The notes: a model not told the origin generated them from the sequence alone. Counted from the first letter of the stretch, positions 14,418 through 24,700 are shown. The stretch is DNA of 64,000 nt from Marinomonas posidonica_A (GCF_043643765.1 NZ_JBHZSP010000003.1:1-64000), one strand, 5' to 3'. Made by a program: numbers and translations.

Positions 14418-15076
14418 TGAAGTTTTTGGTATTTCTTGGCAGTGTTCGTAACAGTACGCCACCGAAACCGGCCCGCTTGGGTGAACGCGTTGCTAAAGCT
14501 TGCTTAGACTGCTTTGCTGAGCGTTTTGCCGACCATGATATCGAACTCATCGATGCATTGGATTACCCAATGGAGCCTGTCTTCAAGCCACATTTTGCCT
14601 ATGCGAAAGGTAAAGCTCCAACAGCATTAGATGACTTGGCGGATAAGATTGCCACGGCCGATGGCTACGTCATGATGAGCCCAGAATATAATCATTCTAT
14701 GAGCCCCGCGTTAGCAAACTTGTTGAATCATTTTGGCAGTTCCATTTTTTCTTATAAACCCAGTGCCATTGTGACCTATTCAGCTGGTCAGTGGGGGGGT
14801 ATGCGAGCGGCGTTAGGCATGAGAAATTTTTTAGCGGAATTGGGCTGTTTGTCTGTCTCGGCTATTATCCATATTCCTAAGGCGCAAGAAGTCTTTCAGG
14901 AAGATGGTACATTGCAAGCAGGGGAAGAGCAGAGTGTTTGGTTTGATTATTTTGGTCGCAGCTTTTATCAACTGGTTTGGTGGGCAGAAGCAACCAAACA
15001 ACAACGCAGTGTAGAAGACCCTTTTACCCATGCTAAGGTGTTTAAAACCACCCCATCACAACGCAATGCGCCATGA
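14414..15076 (+). CDS. NADPH-dependent FMN reductase family protein
   Basis: 220 aa flavodoxin-like fold. FMN phosphate-binding loop LGSVRNSTPPKPARLGERV near residues 8-26 and MSPEYNHSMSPALANLLNHF near 93-112 (the S-P-E-Y-N motif) identify the NAD(P)H-dependent FMN reductase/quinone reductase family. The ATGATG start overlaps the tetR stop, giving translational coupling. With the AhpD-like protein it would form a TetR-controlled redox module, for example quinone or azo-compound reduction. Confidence 0.9.
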   Translation: MMKFLVFLGSVRNSTPPKPARLGERVAKACLDCFAERFADHDIELIDALDYPMEPVFKPHFAYAKGKAPTALDDLADKIATADGYVMMSPEYNHSMSPALANLLNHFGSSIFSYKPSAIVTYSAGQWGGMRAALGMRNFLAELGCLSVSAIIHIPKAQEVFQEDGTLQAGEEQSVWFDYFGRSFYQLVWWAEATKQQRSVEDPFTHAKVFKTTPSQRNAP

Positions 15077-15098
15077 CGATAAAGTGAACGGTTAACCG

Positions 15099-15350
15099 TT
15101 AAACATCAAAATGCAGCTCGACGAATTTCTCGTAGAGCTGTGCTTCACTTTCTCTGTGCTTAGGATCAGGTTTGACACAATCAATTGGGCACACGGCAAC
15201 ACAAGTCGGTTGGTCGTAGTGTCCCACACATTCAGTGCATCTCTCAGGCGCGATTTGGTAGATTTTAGCTCCAATGCTGATGGCATCATTAGGGCATTCG
15301 GGTTCGCACATGTCGCAGTTAATACAACGCTCATTGATCAACAAAGCCAT
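15099..15350 (-). CDS. yfhL: YfhL-type 2[4Fe-4S] ferredoxin
   Basis: 83 aa beginning MALLINERCINCDMC, the usual N-terminus; the frame is open 40 codons further upstream into the preceding gene, so this internal ATG is chosen. Two cluster motifs are seen: CINCDMCEPECPNDAI and CTECVGHYDQPTCVAVCPID. The second has the long C-x2-C-x8-C-x3-C insertion of the Allochromatium/YfhL ferredoxin class. It starts ten bases after the U32 protein stop, so the two are one operon; it may be that protein's electron donor or cluster partner. Confidence 0.9.
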   Translation of the reverse strand: MALLINERCINCDMCEPECPNDAISIGAKIYQIAPERCTECVGHYDQPTCVAVCPIDCVKPDPKHRESEAQLYEKFVELHFDV

Positions 15351-15360
15351 CTTATCCTCT

Positions 15361-16707
15361 TTAGGCTGTGGTTTGTTTGTGCGGTTGTCGGGTGGTTTGA
15401 CCCTCTGGCAAGTTGCGCAACAGTATGCCCATAGATGCTTCCATGCCGTCAGGGCAAGGGAGGCTGACAATGTGGCCGCTGCCTTTGGCTACGTCAATAT
15501 CTTGGTGTTTTTTATCCCACAGTTGAGTGAGTGTGAAGGTGTGGTTGCCCTGCGGTGTCATTAATTCTAAGGAATCGCCCACACTGAAGCGGTTTTTGAC
15601 TTCCAGTGTCAATTTGTTGTTCTGGCGGGATAAGACTTCACCAACGAATTGTTGTTGATGGCTAACAGAGTTGCCTGTTTCATAGTTTTGCAAATCCACA
15701 TGGCGATGACGTTGTAAGAAGCCGTCTGTGTAACCACGATTGGCAAGATTTTCTAAGTTGTCCATTAATTGTGGATTAAAGCTTTTGCCAGCCACAGCAT
15801 CGTCAATGGCTTGACGATAGATTTGTGCCGTTCGCGCGCAGTAATAAAAAGACTTGGTTCGACCTTCTATTTTTAAAGAATGTATGCCCATTTTGACCAA
15901 GCGTTCCACATGCTGTATCGCTCGCAAGTCTTTGGAGTTCATGATGTAGGTGCCGTGCTCGTCTTCAAAGGCTGGCATGTATTCGTCTGGACGACCTTGT
16001 TCTTGTAATAAAAACAGTTGATCGGTTGGCTCTTGAATTTGCACCGCTGAGTTGGCCGTGGCGATGATGTGGCCGTTGCTGTCTTCGGTGGCAGAGTGAG
16101 CATTGTATTGCCAGCGGCAGGCGTTGGTGCAAGCCCCTTGGTTTGGATCGCGTTTGTTCATGTAGCCAGACAGCAAACAACGGCCAGAGTACGCCATGCA
16201 TAACGCCCCATGAACGAAGACTTCGAGCTCCATTTCAGGTACCTTCATGCGGATTTCTTCGATTTCGTCTAAGGACAATTCTCGGGATAAAATAACGCGG
16301 GAAATGCCTTGTTGCTGCCAGAATTTCACCGTGGCCCAATTTACCGCATTGGCTTGAACAGATAGATGTATTGCTTGATCTGGAAACGCTTCACGAACCA
16401 TCATGATCAGACCTGGATCTGACATAATCAGTGCGTCAGGCTGCATTTTTACGACCGGGGTTAAGTCTTGTATGTAGGTTTTTAGCTTGGCATTGTGGGG
16501 GGCGATGTTGCTGACCACATATAGCTTTTTACCCAGCTCATGAGCTTCATTGATGCCGATTTCAAGTTTTTCTAAATCAAACTCATTATTGCGCACGCGA
16601 AGAGAGTATCTAGGTTGTCCGGCATATACAGCGTCTGCACCGTAAGCAAAAGCATAGCGCATATTTTTTAATGAACCGGCTGGCGACAATAATTCTGGTG
16701 TAAACAT
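15361..16707 (-). CDS. trhP: Peptidase U32-family tRNA hydroxylation protein TrhP (YegQ)
   Basis: 448 aa. Begins PELLSPAGSLKNMRYAFAYG; the family signature is EVFVHGALCMAYSGRCLLSG (residues ~160-180), followed by more cysteines in GACTNACRW. Length and the C-terminal barrel domain fit YegQ/TrhP, which in E. coli is needed for prephenate-dependent 5-hydroxylation of wobble uridine in tRNA. Though named as peptidases, U32 members of this branch are not proven proteases. Directly followed by the ferredoxin gene. Confidence 0.88.
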   Translation of the reverse strand: MFTPELLSPAGSLKNMRYAFAYGADAVYAGQPRYSLRVRNNEFDLEKLEIGINEAHELGKKLYVVSNIAPHNAKLKTYIQDLTPVVKMQPDALIMSDPGLIMMVREAFPDQAIHLSVQANAVNWATVKFWQQQGISRVILSRELSLDEIEEIRMKVPEMELEVFVHGALCMAYSGRCLLSGYMNKRDPNQGACTNACRWQYNAHSATEDSNGHIIATANSAVQIQEPTDQLFLLQEQGRPDEYMPAFEDEHGTYIMNSKDLRAIQHVERLVKMGIHSLKIEGRTKSFYYCARTAQIYRQAIDDAVAGKSFNPQLMDNLENLANRGYTDGFLQRHRHVDLQNYETGNSVSHQQQFVGEVLSRQNNKLTLEVKNRFSVGDSLELMTPQGNHTFTLTQLWDKKHQDIDVAKGSGHIVSLPCPDGMEASMGILLRNLPEGQTTRQPHKQTTA

Positions 16708-16848
16708 GACTTGGCCCTAAAATTGAAAACGCGCGGAGTTTAACTTCTTGAAGAACGAACTCAAGAGATTGTCACGGCTTTGCCAAGCTAATTGAGGGCG
16801 GTTTGATTTAGGTCAAAATTTCGCTAAAAGGGAAATCTTGAACACAAA

Positions 16849-16874
16849 AAAAGCGAGTACTCAGACTCGCTTTT
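16849..16874 (-). terminator. Rho-independent terminator of the lost receptor gene
   Basis: Arms AAAAGCGAGT / ACTCGCTTTT with a 6-base loop. The minus-strand product continues into T7. It sits just after the receptor 3' remnant and before trhP. Confidence 0.8.
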
Positions 16875-16900
16875 ATCGAAGTGTTTATTACCAAGTCACA

Positions 16901-17017
16901 CTAAAATTGGTAAGCCGCGCTCAGGTAAACGCGACGACGTTCACCTACGAAAGAGCCAATTTTATCGGTACTAAGATATGTGTCATCGTAGACTTGTTTG
17001 TCATCTATTGGATTTAG
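16901..17017 (-). pseudogene. 3' remnant of a TonB-dependent siderophore receptor
   Basis: The minus-strand frame ends with TDKIGSFVGERRRVYLSAA and then YQF-stop, identical to the C-terminus of the intact receptor at 18788-20896. The residues before it (DDKQVYDDTYLS) look like the usual 'NLFDKxY' receptor end but differ from the intact copy, so it comes from a paralogue. 46 bases are identical (16925-16970 = 18812-18857). Everything upstream of the last strand is missing. A receptor gene was deleted or cut here. Confidence 0.8.
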
Positions 17018-17091
17018 TGTTCCTCGCACAAGAGAAAGACAAGTATAGAAATAAGCGACAGGTATCTCTGATATTGGACTAGAAAAACACA

Positions 17092-17487
17092 TTATGTGAA
17101 CGCATTCGCCTTTCTAAAGGCCACGACGAGTAAAACTGCAATCGCAATTTCTACAGCTAGCGCTGCCAAGATAGCCCCAGAGGGCATACCATCGGCAAAT
17201 ATCCCTATCACTCTACCTAAAGGAAAAGCGAAAAAAACGATTTTTGCGACAACGATTGAGGTCTTAGATAAGGGATGATAGAAGAGGCCGGCTAGCATTA
17301 ATGCTCCTAATACAGCGAGGTTTGCCCCCGGTCCTCGTAGCTCACTGAGTAGGCTAGGGTCATCAGCGAGCGTAATATTATAGCTTAAGTAAAAAATATG
17401 TGGTTCTAGCGCAATAACCCCGCCGATAGTAAAGGCAGTAACCCCTGCTATCCCTAAAACAATACGCTCAAACATAGATACAATCAT
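17092..17487 (-). CDS. DUF4345 membrane protein
   Basis: 131 aa from ATG 17487, preceded by AGAAGGAGAAAGCAC; the frame is open ten codons further. Four predicted helices, with ERIVLGIAGVTAFTIGGVIAL at the start and an RGPGANLAVLGALML stretch typical of DUF4345. The family has no established function. Divergent from an AraC-type gene 151 bases away, which probably controls it. It ends 75 bases from the receptor scar, so it appears to be part of the insertion that replaced receptor DNA. Confidence 0.75.
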   Translation of the reverse strand: MIVSMFERIVLGIAGVTAFTIGGVIALEPHIFYLSYNITLADDPSLLSELRGPGANLAVLGALMLAGLFYHPLSKTSIVVAKIVFFAFPLGRVIGIFADGMPSGAILAALAVEIAIAVLLVVAFRKANAFT

Positions 17488-17638
17488 TGTGCTTTCTCCT
17501 TCTAGATTTAATGACATAATTGGATTAACTGACTAGAGCCACAAACTGCGGCAGGCAGTGAACGTTGTTTATTAAATCTAATTAAGCGATGATTTAATTG
17601 ACAGAAAGTTGCTGAATGTTTGCAGGAAGTACATATTG

Positions 17639-18607
17639 ATGGACGATAAAAGAACACAAGCAATGGCGAAGTTTGAACAAAGTAGGCACCAGCATGAGGA
17701 AGTCAGCTCTCCGCTCAGTCAGCTTAAAATGAGTAGCGTTTTTTATACTTACTCGACAATGAAGCAACCTTGGGGTGTGAAGATCCCTTCTATTCCATCT
17801 AGCACTATTTTTCACTTAGTTCTAGAAGGCGAAGCGTTCGTTTCAGTGTATGGGGTACGCGTAAAACTGGGCCCCGGTGACTTTATTTTGCTACCACGAG
17901 GTACTGGTCATGACATCGTTGACGTGAATAACACACCAGCCAGTGACCTGTTTGACAATGAGATCGAGAAAATCACTGAACACTATGAGCGTTTAACGAC
18001 GACTGGTGAAGGTGCGTTGACGACGACTTTGTGCGGTACGGTATTGTTTGATAACGAGGTGACGACCTCCATCATTCAATCAATGCCGGATTATATCTTA
18101 GTGCCGTCACAATCCCCTGCACATCAAACTATCGAAAGTGTGGTGCAATCTATACACAGAGAAACCGAAAATGAGGATTATGGCGCAGGACTTATCGTCT
18201 CGAAGTTGGCGGATGTATTAATCCTTCAATGTATCCGTACTTGGATCAATGAGATATCTGATGAGCATCAGAGTTGGCTACTGGCACATACTGATAAGCG
18301 TCTTTCTCGTGCGATGAAAAAAATACATGGAGACCCTTCTGCACATATAGATATTGAGTCTTTAGCCGAGTTATCTGGTATGTCTCGTACGAGATTTATT
18401 GATTATTTCAAGAAAATAGTGGGCCAGACGCCTAAGAAGTACATTACACATTGGCGTTTATCGTTAGCGCGAGAGCGGTTGTTTCATGGCAATGAGCATG
18501 TTCTCAATATTGCACTCGGTGTTGGATATCAATCTGAAGCCGCGTTCAGTCGTGCATACAAGAATAAGTACGGAGTGTCACCATCTTATACCAAGAAGTT
18601 CGGTTAA
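17639..18607 (+). CDS. AraC-family regulator with N-terminal cupin domain
   Basis: 322 aa from ATG 17639, chosen because AGGAAG lies eight bases upstream. N-terminal cupin (AraC_binding/cupin_6 type): FHLVLEGEAFVSVYG, then LGPGDFILLPRGTGHDIVD, carrying cupin-like Gly and His residues. The C-terminus has two helix-turn-helices, IESLAELSGMSRTRFIDYFK and ALGVGYQSEAAFSRAYKNKY, followed by GVSPSYTKK. A homologue with the same layout lies at 52869-53888. Probable target is the divergent DUF4345 gene. Confidence 0.9.
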   Translation: MDDKRTQAMAKFEQSRHQHEEVSSPLSQLKMSSVFYTYSTMKQPWGVKIPSIPSSTIFHLVLEGEAFVSVYGVRVKLGPGDFILLPRGTGHDIVDVNNTPASDLFDNEIEKITEHYERLTTTGEGALTTTLCGTVLFDNEVTTSIIQSMPDYILVPSQSPAHQTIESVVQSIHRETENEDYGAGLIVSKLADVLILQCIRTWINEISDEHQSWLLAHTDKRLSRAMKKIHGDPSAHIDIESLAELSGMSRTRFIDYFKKIVGQTPKKYITHWRLSLARERLFHGNEHVLNIALGVGYQSEAAFSRAYKNKYGVSPSYTKKFG

Positions 18608-18740
18608 CACCGTTTTATAGCGGTAATGGCTGGCAACCCGATGTTAACTCGGGCAGTCCTATTGAGATGGTTAAATCAACTCGCCTGAATATTTTATCCC
18701 CAGTAATCATCTTTAATGACTTTGATTGCAGTAGACCAAA

Positions 18741-18770
18741 CGGCAAGCGAGAGTAGGAACTCGCTTGCCG
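18741..18770. terminator. Hairpin between araC-type gene and receptor 3' end
   Basis: Arms CGGCAAGCGAG / CTCGCTTGCCG with an 8-base loop between two convergent genes. T content after it is modest on both strands. Confidence 0.65.
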
Positions 18771-18787
18771 ATGAATAAAAAGTGACG

Positions 18788-20896
18788 TTAAAACTGATAT
18801 GCCGCACTCAAGTAAACGCGACGACGTTCACCTACGAAAGAGCCAATTTTATCGGTAAAGCCACTGACGGCGTATTCTTTATCAAACAGGTTTTTGACGT
18901 TGACTTGAAATTTCCAATCTTGCCAGTGTGTTTGCCAAGACAAATCGTAAACAGTATAAGGTTTGACTTTTTGTCCTTGACGATTGATCTGACCACTCAC
19001 GTAATCCGAACCCAAAGCAATGGACGATGCTAGGCTTGGGAAGTCGTAGCGAGTCCAGGCACCAAGTTGATGATAAGGTGTGTTCGCAAAGCGGTCGCCA
19101 TCGGCGTATTGAATGCCATCGTTGGCTTCTTTCACCACAGTGTCATTGTACGCATAGCTCACATTCGCCACCCAACGAGGCGTAATGTCCGCCATAACAT
19201 CCAATTCAACCCCTTTGCTGCGGACTTTGCCAATGGCAACCAGCATGTCGCTGTCGTTAGGGTCTTCTTGCAAAATATTCTCGCGAATAATTCGATATGC
19301 AGCCAGATTGACGTTCAGCTTGTTGTTTAACCAATAGCTGCGCACACCGACTTCCACTTGGTGGCTTGCTTCTGGGTCAAATGGGCCACCGACACTGCTT
19401 TGTTGGTCTGCGGCGTCTTGCGGTACAAAACCTGTAGAGACAGAAGCATAGGGTTTCCAAGTGTCATTTAGTTGATAGCTACCGCCAAAGCGTGCTGTGT
19501 AGCCTGTGTCGTTATATTGCTTTTCACCCTCACTGGACATATGGTCTTGGTAGCTTTCTTCATAACGATCAATGCGGATACCACTGAGTAAATTCAGTTT
19601 ATCGGTAATCTGCCACTGGTCTTGGGCGTATACACCAAGACGATCTGATGTGGTGGTTTCGTCTGTTTTAAGGTTCATGGTGTAATCGCTGACATTGTCT
19701 TGACCATAGACAGGATCAGTCAGACTCAGATTGGACACACCATCCGCTGTTTTGCTGGCACGGTAGTATAAAAAGCTGTTTTTTTCATGGAAGTAATCAC
19801 TGCCAAGCAGCACAGTGTGATCGCCCAGTTCGGCAATCAGATTGCCTGCTAAGGTGATGCCTTTTCTTGAGCGAACTTGATCACGATACTGTCGCTGCGT
19901 GGTGTCTATAACACCGTCACTGTCGCTGTCTAATAAGCCAACGACTTCGTGGTATTTTTGGTTTTCGGTATTCTCAAAGTAGCGAAGGGCGACGTTGCTT
20001 TCGAACCAGTCATTGATGCTGTGATCAAGGCGCGCTTGGAAAACTTGCGCATCCAGTTCTTGGTAGTCGGATTTCTCATTGTTGTTCCATGAGGTATCGG
20101 CTAAGAAATTACCATCGTCATCGGTTGGAATGCCGCGTAAACGAGCACCGGAAAGGTATTGGTGAATGTCTGTGTATTGCACCGTTAAGGTGTTGTCTTG
20201 ATCAATGTCCCAAGCGTAGCCAAGATCAATGATTTGGTTTTCTTCTTCCACATTGTTGCGGTAAGAGTCTTGCCCATCAGAATAAATGCCCACGCGGTAA
20301 CGTTGTGAGGCCGCTTCGTTAGCTGGCCCAGATGACTCAATACTGCTACTTAAGAAGTCTTTGTTGCCTGCGGTGACTTGTAGGGTATTTTGCTGTTCAT
20401 AAGTTGGCTTTTTCGTCACATAGTTGATCACACCGCCCGGTTCACCAGCGCCATAGACTGCACCGGAGGGGCCTTTTAGTACTTGGACTTGCTCGATGGT
20501 GAAAAGCTGCGGAATGGAAAAATCGCCAAACGGATCGCCTTTTAAGCCATCATAGAGAATCTCGTCTTGCATAAAACCACGTAATGTCACGGTTGCGGGT
20601 TGATATTGTGACAGACCTGAAATGGAGCGATAGAGATCAGTAATCTGACGAGCCGCTTGGTCTTCAATCAGGGTTTTGGTCACCACTTGAACGGATTGAG
20701 GTGTGTTGTCGATACTGGTGTTTGTCTTGGTAACCAAATTGGTTTCATCTTCTTTGTAGTAGGATAGAGCGCGACCTTGCACTTCTAATGCCTGTAATTC
20801 AATGGTGTTATCATCCGCTGAGGCTTCTGCAAAGGCGATACATGAGAACGTCACAGCGCCGCATGCCTGCATCATCAAAAAGGTTTTCTTAAACAT
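18788..20896 (-). CDS. TonB-dependent siderophore receptor
   Basis: 702 aa with an N-terminal signal peptide ending near SCIAFAEA. The plug domain follows (TSIDNTPQSVQVVTKTLIED, then QYQPATVTLRGFMQDEILYD and KGPSGAVYGAGEPGGVINYV) and then the 22-strand barrel ending in an aromatic Phe. Its plug and 'GEPGGVINYVTKKP' block match ferrichrome/coprogen/ferric-hydroxamate-type receptors (FhuA/FhuE-like). A Fur box lies upstream, so it is iron-repressed. No transporter or biosynthesis genes are adjacent; uptake across the inner membrane must be encoded elsewhere. Confidence 0.93.
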   Translation of the reverse strand: MFKKTFLMMQACGAVTFSCIAFAEASADDNTIELQALEVQGRALSYYKEDETNLVTKTNTSIDNTPQSVQVVTKTLIEDQAARQITDLYRSISGLSQYQPATVTLRGFMQDEILYDGLKGDPFGDFSIPQLFTIEQVQVLKGPSGAVYGAGEPGGVINYVTKKPTYEQQNTLQVTAGNKDFLSSSIESSGPANEAASQRYRVGIYSDGQDSYRNNVEEENQIIDLGYAWDIDQDNTLTVQYTDIHQYLSGARLRGIPTDDDGNFLADTSWNNNEKSDYQELDAQVFQARLDHSINDWFESNVALRYFENTENQKYHEVVGLLDSDSDGVIDTTQRQYRDQVRSRKGITLAGNLIAELGDHTVLLGSDYFHEKNSFLYYRASKTADGVSNLSLTDPVYGQDNVSDYTMNLKTDETTTSDRLGVYAQDQWQITDKLNLLSGIRIDRYEESYQDHMSSEGEKQYNDTGYTARFGGSYQLNDTWKPYASVSTGFVPQDAADQQSSVGGPFDPEASHQVEVGVRSYWLNNKLNVNLAAYRIIRENILQEDPNDSDMLVAIGKVRSKGVELDVMADITPRWVANVSYAYNDTVVKEANDGIQYADGDRFANTPYHQLGAWTRYDFPSLASSIALGSDYVSGQINRQGQKVKPYTVYDLSWQTHWQDWKFQVNVKNLFDKEYAVSGFTDKIGSFVGERRRVYLSAAYQF

Positions 20897-20934
20897 GGAG
20901 AGTGTCTCTAGGTCGGGGGGTTGAAATTCGGCAT

Positions 20935-20955
20935 GATAATGATTATGAGAATGAT
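20935..20955 (-). promoter_or_regulatory. Fur box upstream of the siderophore receptor
   Basis: GATAATGATTATGAGAATGAT consists of GATAAT-like hexamers in the 6-6-1-6 arrangement of a Fur site. It lies about 40 bases before the receptor ATG. Confidence 0.82.
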
Positions 20956-21131
20956 TTACAATTGTTTTTTGTAGGATAATTCTTACAAAAGGGTGGCGAC
21001 GCTTGGGCTTTTGGGATAGCTTGTTACCTTGATGAGTGGCAGTCTAAATTTGTTATGGATTGCCGGAGTAAACACACTTTAGCGTGAGAAGCTCGTTAGA
21101 GAAAGCGTGTTGGCTTAGCGAGAGGAGGAAC

Positions 21132-21160
21132 AAAAAGCGAGCCAGAAAGGCCCGCTTTTT
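21132..21160 (-). terminator. Terminator after the DUF465 gene
   Basis: AAAAAGCGAGCC faces GGCCCGCTTTTT with one mismatch. The minus strand ends in a T5 run. Located 16 bases beyond the DUF465 stop. Confidence 0.8.
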
Positions 21161-21175
21161 AACGTCTTTGAGTGG

Positions 21176-21442
21176 TTATGCTGAGGCTTTTTCGGCGGCG
21201 GCTTTGCTCGCCCTTATGTAACCTTGCAGTGTGTCTTTTAATTGTAAGCGTTGTTTTTTCAGGCTCTCTTCTTCTTGAGTGGTAGACGGAATCAATTCTT
21301 GTTCCATTTTCTCAATCTCATGAGTCAGGTGGTTGTATTCATCAAATAATTTTTTGAAATGGGCGTCTTCCATTTTTAAGTGATGAATGTCGTCTTTGTA
21401 CTCAGGGAATTCATTGACTAAGTTGTGATCTGAAATTGGCAT
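21176..21442 (-). CDS. ydcH: DUF465 (YdcH-like) small coiled-coil protein
   Basis: 88 aa, all helical: F-P-E-Y-K-D-D-I-H-H-L, DAHFKKLFDEYNHLTHEIEK, then LKKQRLQLKDTL, the DUF465/YdcH signature (D-x-x-F-x-x-L-x-x-x-Y-x-x-L). GAGGACAC precedes ATG. Function unknown in the family. Single gene with its own terminator. Confidence 0.9.
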   Translation of the reverse strand: MPISDHNLVNEFPEYKDDIHHLKMEDAHFKKLFDEYNHLTHEIEKMEQELIPSTTQEEESLKKQRLQLKDTLQGYIRASKAAAEKASA

Positions 21443-21652
21443 CGTGTCCTCCGATCTGCATTAATTTAATCATTAAGCTTATTTATAGATTAGCTTAGGC
21501 AAGGGGAAACATTCTTGACCCTTGTCAGCTTTTCTAACCTTAATCTTCTTATCTTAAGTAATAGGTCATAAGCCTGTATTTTCAATGCTGTCTTCAGTGA
21601 CTACGCATTTATTGGACATTTGTGGTGAGACTTGAAAGCTTGCTGACAGAGC

Positions 21653-21681
21653 ATTTGTCCGTTGCGTGACAACGGACAAAT
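21653..21681. terminator. Strong hairpin downstream of the DUF748 gene
   Basis: Perfect 12-base arms ATTTGTCCGTTG / CAACGGACAAAT with a 5-base loop, 40 bases after the DUF748 stop on the minus strand. There is no long T run, so it could be a terminator or a 3' stabilising hairpin. Confidence 0.5.
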
Positions 21682-21721
21682 AGAAGCGGATTGAAAAAAC
21701 GAGAAAGGAAAAGCGTTTCAA

Positions 21722-24700
21722 TTAAAAGTTGAGTTCCACTCGTGGTTGGCTGTCTTTGGATAAGTCAATTTCAAGTGAGCAGAGCAAAATACGTGACGAG
21801 CGAATACCTGAAGACACAAGGTAATCTTTCAAACGATCTGCTCTTGCTTGTGCCAATTCTCTCGCTTGTGCTTTCTGGCTTTCATCCAAGGTCGCTGGTG
21901 GTGTATCAAAACCAAGGTCAACATAGCTGGTGACACCACAGGCTTTAAGTTGGCTGTCTTCTTTGTCTTTCATCAGTTGACTTAGTTGCACTAAAAAGTC
22001 ATTTTGATTCTCACTGAGTTGAGTTTCTGTTGGCTCGAAGATAAGCGGTTCAACACGAATTTTTAGCAGCTGATCCCCAGCTAATTGAGCAATGCTGATG
22101 ACATTGGCATAAGGAATGAAAGTTTGCATCAAGTAGTTACTGGACGCTGAGTACAAGGCTTTTCTAACCGGTAGGAATAAGAAGTTACGCCAGCCGAATT
22201 CAGGGTTGTCGACGTCCCCTGAGAGTGGAATGTCGAGATCAATGTTATTGTCACTGTCTTTTAAAATTCCTACGGCAATATTGAGCGGGACAACTCCAGC
22301 TTGCATTATTGAGCCACTTTCTTGCCGACCGCCCAAGTCAAATTCTCTGAGTAAAATATGTGCATTGCCATCCAATAAGCCCTGTTGCGCATGCAATTTG
22401 AGGTCAAGGTCTAATTGTCCTGAGTCAATTTGATACCCTAAAACGGAGGCGAGATAAGCGGAATAAGGCGGTAATTCGGCTTCTTTAATGGTTAACTCAC
22501 TTTGCATAGTGAGTCTGTCGGCCAACGGCCAAAGGGTTACATCGGATTGGATTTTTGTGTATTTGCCATTATGGGCTTTTAGGGTGACATCCATGGCTTG
22601 TTTTTCGTCTTGGGTATTCAAGTTAGCCAGGGTTAGGGTGTCAATGTCTAAGGTGCGCTCTAATGCTGGTGAAATACTGTCGTCTTTAACATAAACATGA
22701 GATTTGCCCGTCATGGCATATTGGTTTAACACCAATTGATAAGGGGCTTTAAACGCTGACTCGGTTGTTTCCGTTTCTTGTGTGCTTGAGGGGCTGCTTT
22801 CACGGATGTCAGACACTCTCGGGGTAGCGTTCGGTTGCAGTTTTGGCTCTGGCAAGGTCGCTGGCGTGTCGTTGATTGAGACTAGATTAGCGAGATTTTT
22901 TTCGACGTCTAACAGCAAATTAATGATCACATCTTGAGTGTTGATGGTGTCTATCTTTGCCGCGTCTTGATCGGCTTCCAGTTGGCTAATGCTAATCTTC
23001 CCTAATGTCGCTAGTGCTGGCATGTCTGGGGCGTCAAGATGGTCTGATAAACTGATTTGATTAACGTCTAAACGCTCAGCTTGCACCGAAAATAAGTTCC
23101 CTTGTTGTTCAAAATTGACCCCAGAAAGCTGGCTGCTTTGCCATGCGGCAAGGCGCTTATCTTGACTGGCGTAGCTGTCTAAGCCTTCGGTGCTGAGAGA
23201 AACCTGTCGACCTGAAAGGCTGGTTGCTATTGGTGACTGATCTGTCGTTTGATCCAGTGTCAGCTGATCTGCCTTTAACTTAGTTGTTTGCAAGGAAATG
23301 CTTTGCCCGTTAATGAGGTCGCCATTAAATTCGTCAAGTTGAAGGCTGAATGCTTTACTTTGTGCCTGTGTGTGTTGGGCGTCTTGTAAAAAAGCTAACT
23401 GGCTGTCCAGCGCCAGTGATTGGTATGACAAGCTGTTGCCTGCTTGTTTAACCGCCATCTGCTGGCTGTTAAATTGACTGTCGACGGTCACTTTAATTTG
23501 CTTATCGGTGGCCAGAGTAAGATCAAGGTTTGCCAGCTGTAGAGCAAGGGCTTGACCACTTAGAATCAGGCTGTCGGAGGAGAGCTTTAATTCAGATAGG
23601 GCGAGTGTCGAACGGTCAGACTGCAATTGATATCCGGATTCATCGCTAATGGCCTTGATTGGGCTCGTGATGTCCAATGTTTGCCAAGCCAGACTTTGTT
23701 CACCTTGTTGGATGGACACATCTGAAGCCTTTAGGGTTAGCTTGGTATTGGCTGTTAGATTGATGATTTCATGGTCCGCATCGGTCGCTTTGGGAGGAAG
23801 GGCATAGTCTAGTTGGCTGTTTTTTAGGTCTAGATTAGCCGCTTGCAAGCGAATGCTCTGTGCTTGCTTAACAGGCACGAAGGCATTTTTAAGGTCTAAG
23901 TTAAAGGATGATGCATCGAGTTTAAATTGTCCGCTGGTGGCATCGTGCGTCAAGGATAAGGCGGTATTTAAGGTTATGTCGCCTTCTGTTGTCTGATAGT
24001 CGACGGGTAAAAAGTGTCGAATACTGTCAACCGAAAGGTCTGTGGTCAATGTGTTGATGACGAGGTTGGCCTGTTTTTTCTGGTAGTTTAACTCGCTATC
24101 AAGGCGCAACGTCGCATCGTTCACTTGTGCTGACAGGGCGATGTCAGCTTGCCAATCTAAACCTTGTCCAATGAGGTTTTGAACCTCTAAATAGGTTAGG
24201 CCAAGTCGATCCGTTTGCGCGTTTTCGTTTTGTTTGGTGTCACGGGTGAGATCCACAAAGGCGTTTTTAACCTGGATTTGAGGCACAGAAATGCGCCAAG
24301 GAGATCCGTTTGCGTTGGGATCCATGTCTGCTTTTGATTGGTTTGATTCTGCTACATCACTTTTTTCTGTGCTGTCTGATGTCAGTTTTGCCAGATCCAG
24401 TCCAGCGATGATCCAATTGTTTGCTTGTTGTTCTACGTTAAGGTTTAAGCCTGCTATGTCGGCAATGGACACCGCTAAAGTTTGGTTGAACAAGGGCCAA
24501 AACTCAATGGCCAACTCGGCATGTTCCAGTGTCAGTGTTGGGATATTCTGCTGTTGAACGATGAGGTTATTGACCTCAAGTCGAGGTGGAAAGAAATCAA
24601 TGTTAGGGGCATCCAGAGTCGCGCTCTGACCATGTTGTTGGAAAAAATCCTGTAGGTAGTGTTTGGCCACAAACGGCGCGGCTCCCCATAAGCACATCAT

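Noticed and set aside
15111..15564. + strand ORFs opposite the ferredoxin and trhP 3' end
   Set aside because: The opposite strand encodes perfect Fe-S motifs; these frames are shadows.
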